From: Chloroflexota bacterium
GTDB lineage: Bacteria > Chloroflexota > UBA6077
Reading direction: 5' to 3'
Length of the DNA stretch: 5,710 nucleotides
NCBI GenBank assembly: GCA_023380955.1
Contig: JAMCTB010000019.1
Coordinates: 1-5,710, forward strand
Below are positions 5,076 through 5,710 of the stretch, piece by piece. The notes beneath the pieces are model-generated. The model saw only the letters and a program-made list of their open reading frames with translations, ran no database searches and was not told where the DNA came from. Each line of letters starts with the position of its first letter. The first letter of the stretch is position 1. The position numbers and the translations under genes are program-made.

Positions 5076-5710
5076 ATGGTTGCGTCTCAGGCGTGGGAGG
5101 CCGCGCTCGGCGAGCTACAACTTCAGATGAGCAGGGCCAACTTCGACACCTGGCTGAAAGACACCTTCCTGGTCTCCCAGGATGAGGGTCAGTTCGTCAT
5201 CGGGGTCGGCAGCCCCTTCGCCTTGGAGACCCTGGAGCAGCGGCTCTCCCCCATGGTTCGCAAGGTCCTCTCGGGCATCGTGGGGCAGCCCGTGGAGATC
5301 CGCTTCGTGGTCCAGCAGAAGCAGCGCGGCAACGAACACTCCGCGCCGGAGACTCCGCTGGGAAGCGCCGCGACCAACGGACGTGGTGGCTCATCCAGGA
5401 GGAAGGCCCCGCCCGTCCAGAGCAACCTCCTGGGTTCGGCCCTCAACCCCCACTACACCTTCGACACCTTCGTAGTGGGCAACAGTAACCGCCTCGCCGA
5501 GGCGGCCTGCCGCGCGGTCGCGGACGCCCCAGGTAGAGCCTACAATCCCCTCTTCATTTACGGGGGTGTAGGTCTCGGCAAGACTCACCTCCTGGAAGCG
5601 TGGCCGCCCAAGGCCGAGGTTGTTCTTGCTCACCGGCAGCATGTCGATGCCGGAGTCCAGGATCATCTTCTTGACAGGAGCGGTCCCGTCGGGGTAGAGC
5701 CGCTCGGCTA
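5076..5710 (+). CDS. dnaA: DnaA replication initiator, 5' part, losing DnaA identity after about 5600
   Basis: DnaA binds oriC and ATP and opens the origin for helicase loading. Residues 1-80 are domain I, with [13 protein letters not shown] and [10 protein letters not shown]; 81-120 are a low-complexity linker (domain II). Domain III begins with [20 protein letters not shown] (122-141), followed by RAYNPLFIY and the Walker A motif GGVGLGKT (163-170). Up to HLLEA (171-175) it is ordinary DnaA, Chloroflexota-like in style. At codon 176 the expected continuation (usually I-x-H or similar, then the VLYVSSE-type strand) is replaced by [18 protein letters not shown], which is not DnaA. The frame stays open to the edge without the Walker B, sensor or DNA-binding domains. 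Either the gene is interrupted or the sequence is a chimera near 5600. No DnaA boxes are visible in the 130-base upstream spacer, so oriC is not obviously there. Confidence 0.9.
   Translation, partial: MVASQAWEAALGELQLQMSRANFDTWLKDTFLVSQDEGQFVIGVGSPFALETLEQRLSPMVRKVLSGIVGQPVEIRFVVQQKQRGNEHSAPETPLGSAATNGRGGSSRRKAPPVQSNLLGSALNPHYTFDTFVVGNSNRLAEAACRAVADAPGRAYNPLFIYGGVGLGKTHLLEAWPPKAEVVLAHRQHVDAGVQDHLLDRSGPVGVEPLG
5601..5710 (-). other. Unrelated fragment after the dnaA break, probably part of a minus-strand gene
   Basis: On the minus strand the frame entering from the right edge reads [20 protein letters not shown] and continues [14 protein letters not shown]. This looks like natural globular protein, unlike the plus-strand reading of the same bases, which has a composition typical of an antisense frame. 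The coding-like stretch ends about where DnaA identity ends. I do not recognise the family. The minus-strand frame formally runs on to a stop at 5391, but that part is antisense to good dnaA sequence and is not meaningful. Confidence 0.45.

Overview
GC-rich bacterial DNA carrying five recognisable protein-coding genes: one cut by the left edge, three complete, and one (dnaA) that loses its identity about 110 bases before the right edge. The organism is most likely a member of Chloroflexota, perhaps Dehalococcoidia-like. This is an inference from the style of the DnaA N-terminus (motifs [18 protein letters not shown] and [11 protein letters not shown]), from the single-domain heptose-type adenylyltransferase and from the tripartite tricarboxylate transporter (TTT) genes; no marker here proves it.

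Layout. The 5' part of an RfaE-domain-II type nucleotidyltransferase (rfaE2-like) lies on the minus strand at 1-184. Facing away from it across a 249-base divergent spacer is a plus-strand pair, tctB (434-898) and tctA (909-2417), separated by 10 bases and probably translationally coupled: the small and large membrane subunits of a TTT family importer. No tctC (solute-binding protein) is visible next to them. A 469-base gene-free stretch (2418-2886) follows. It holds a strong 15-bp stem-loop 74 bases after tctA, a second hairpin overlapping it, a small stem-loop, and two sigma70-like promoter candidates. The better one (TTGCCA, 17 bases, TAGAAT at 2730-2758) points at the next gene.

The glycosyltransferase pair comprises a Dpm1-like family 2 enzyme (2887-3624) and a family 4 GT-B enzyme (start uncertain, 3758-4945). 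Between them is an array of imperfect 7-bp units with AGGACTG copies at one end and inverted CAGTCCT copies at the other (3629-3733). The two enzymes probably act in cell-envelope polysaccharide or glycolipid synthesis; substrates cannot be read from sequence.

After a 130-base spacer with a probable extended -10 promoter comes dnaA (from 5076). Domain I, the linker and the Walker A motif are intact, but right after the residues GKTHLLEA the frame stops resembling DnaA. The last ~110 bases read more like part of an unrelated gene on the minus strand. This abrupt switch is the most striking anomaly here; a chimeric assembly end is the simplest explanation, an insertion or rearrangement the alternative.

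I found no tRNA, rRNA, CRISPR array, insertion sequence, recognisable riboswitch or convincing novel multi-gene system. The items most worth checking are the dnaA junction, the 7-bp repeat array with its effect on the downstream start codon, the altered conserved motifs of TctA, and the overlapping hairpins after tctA.
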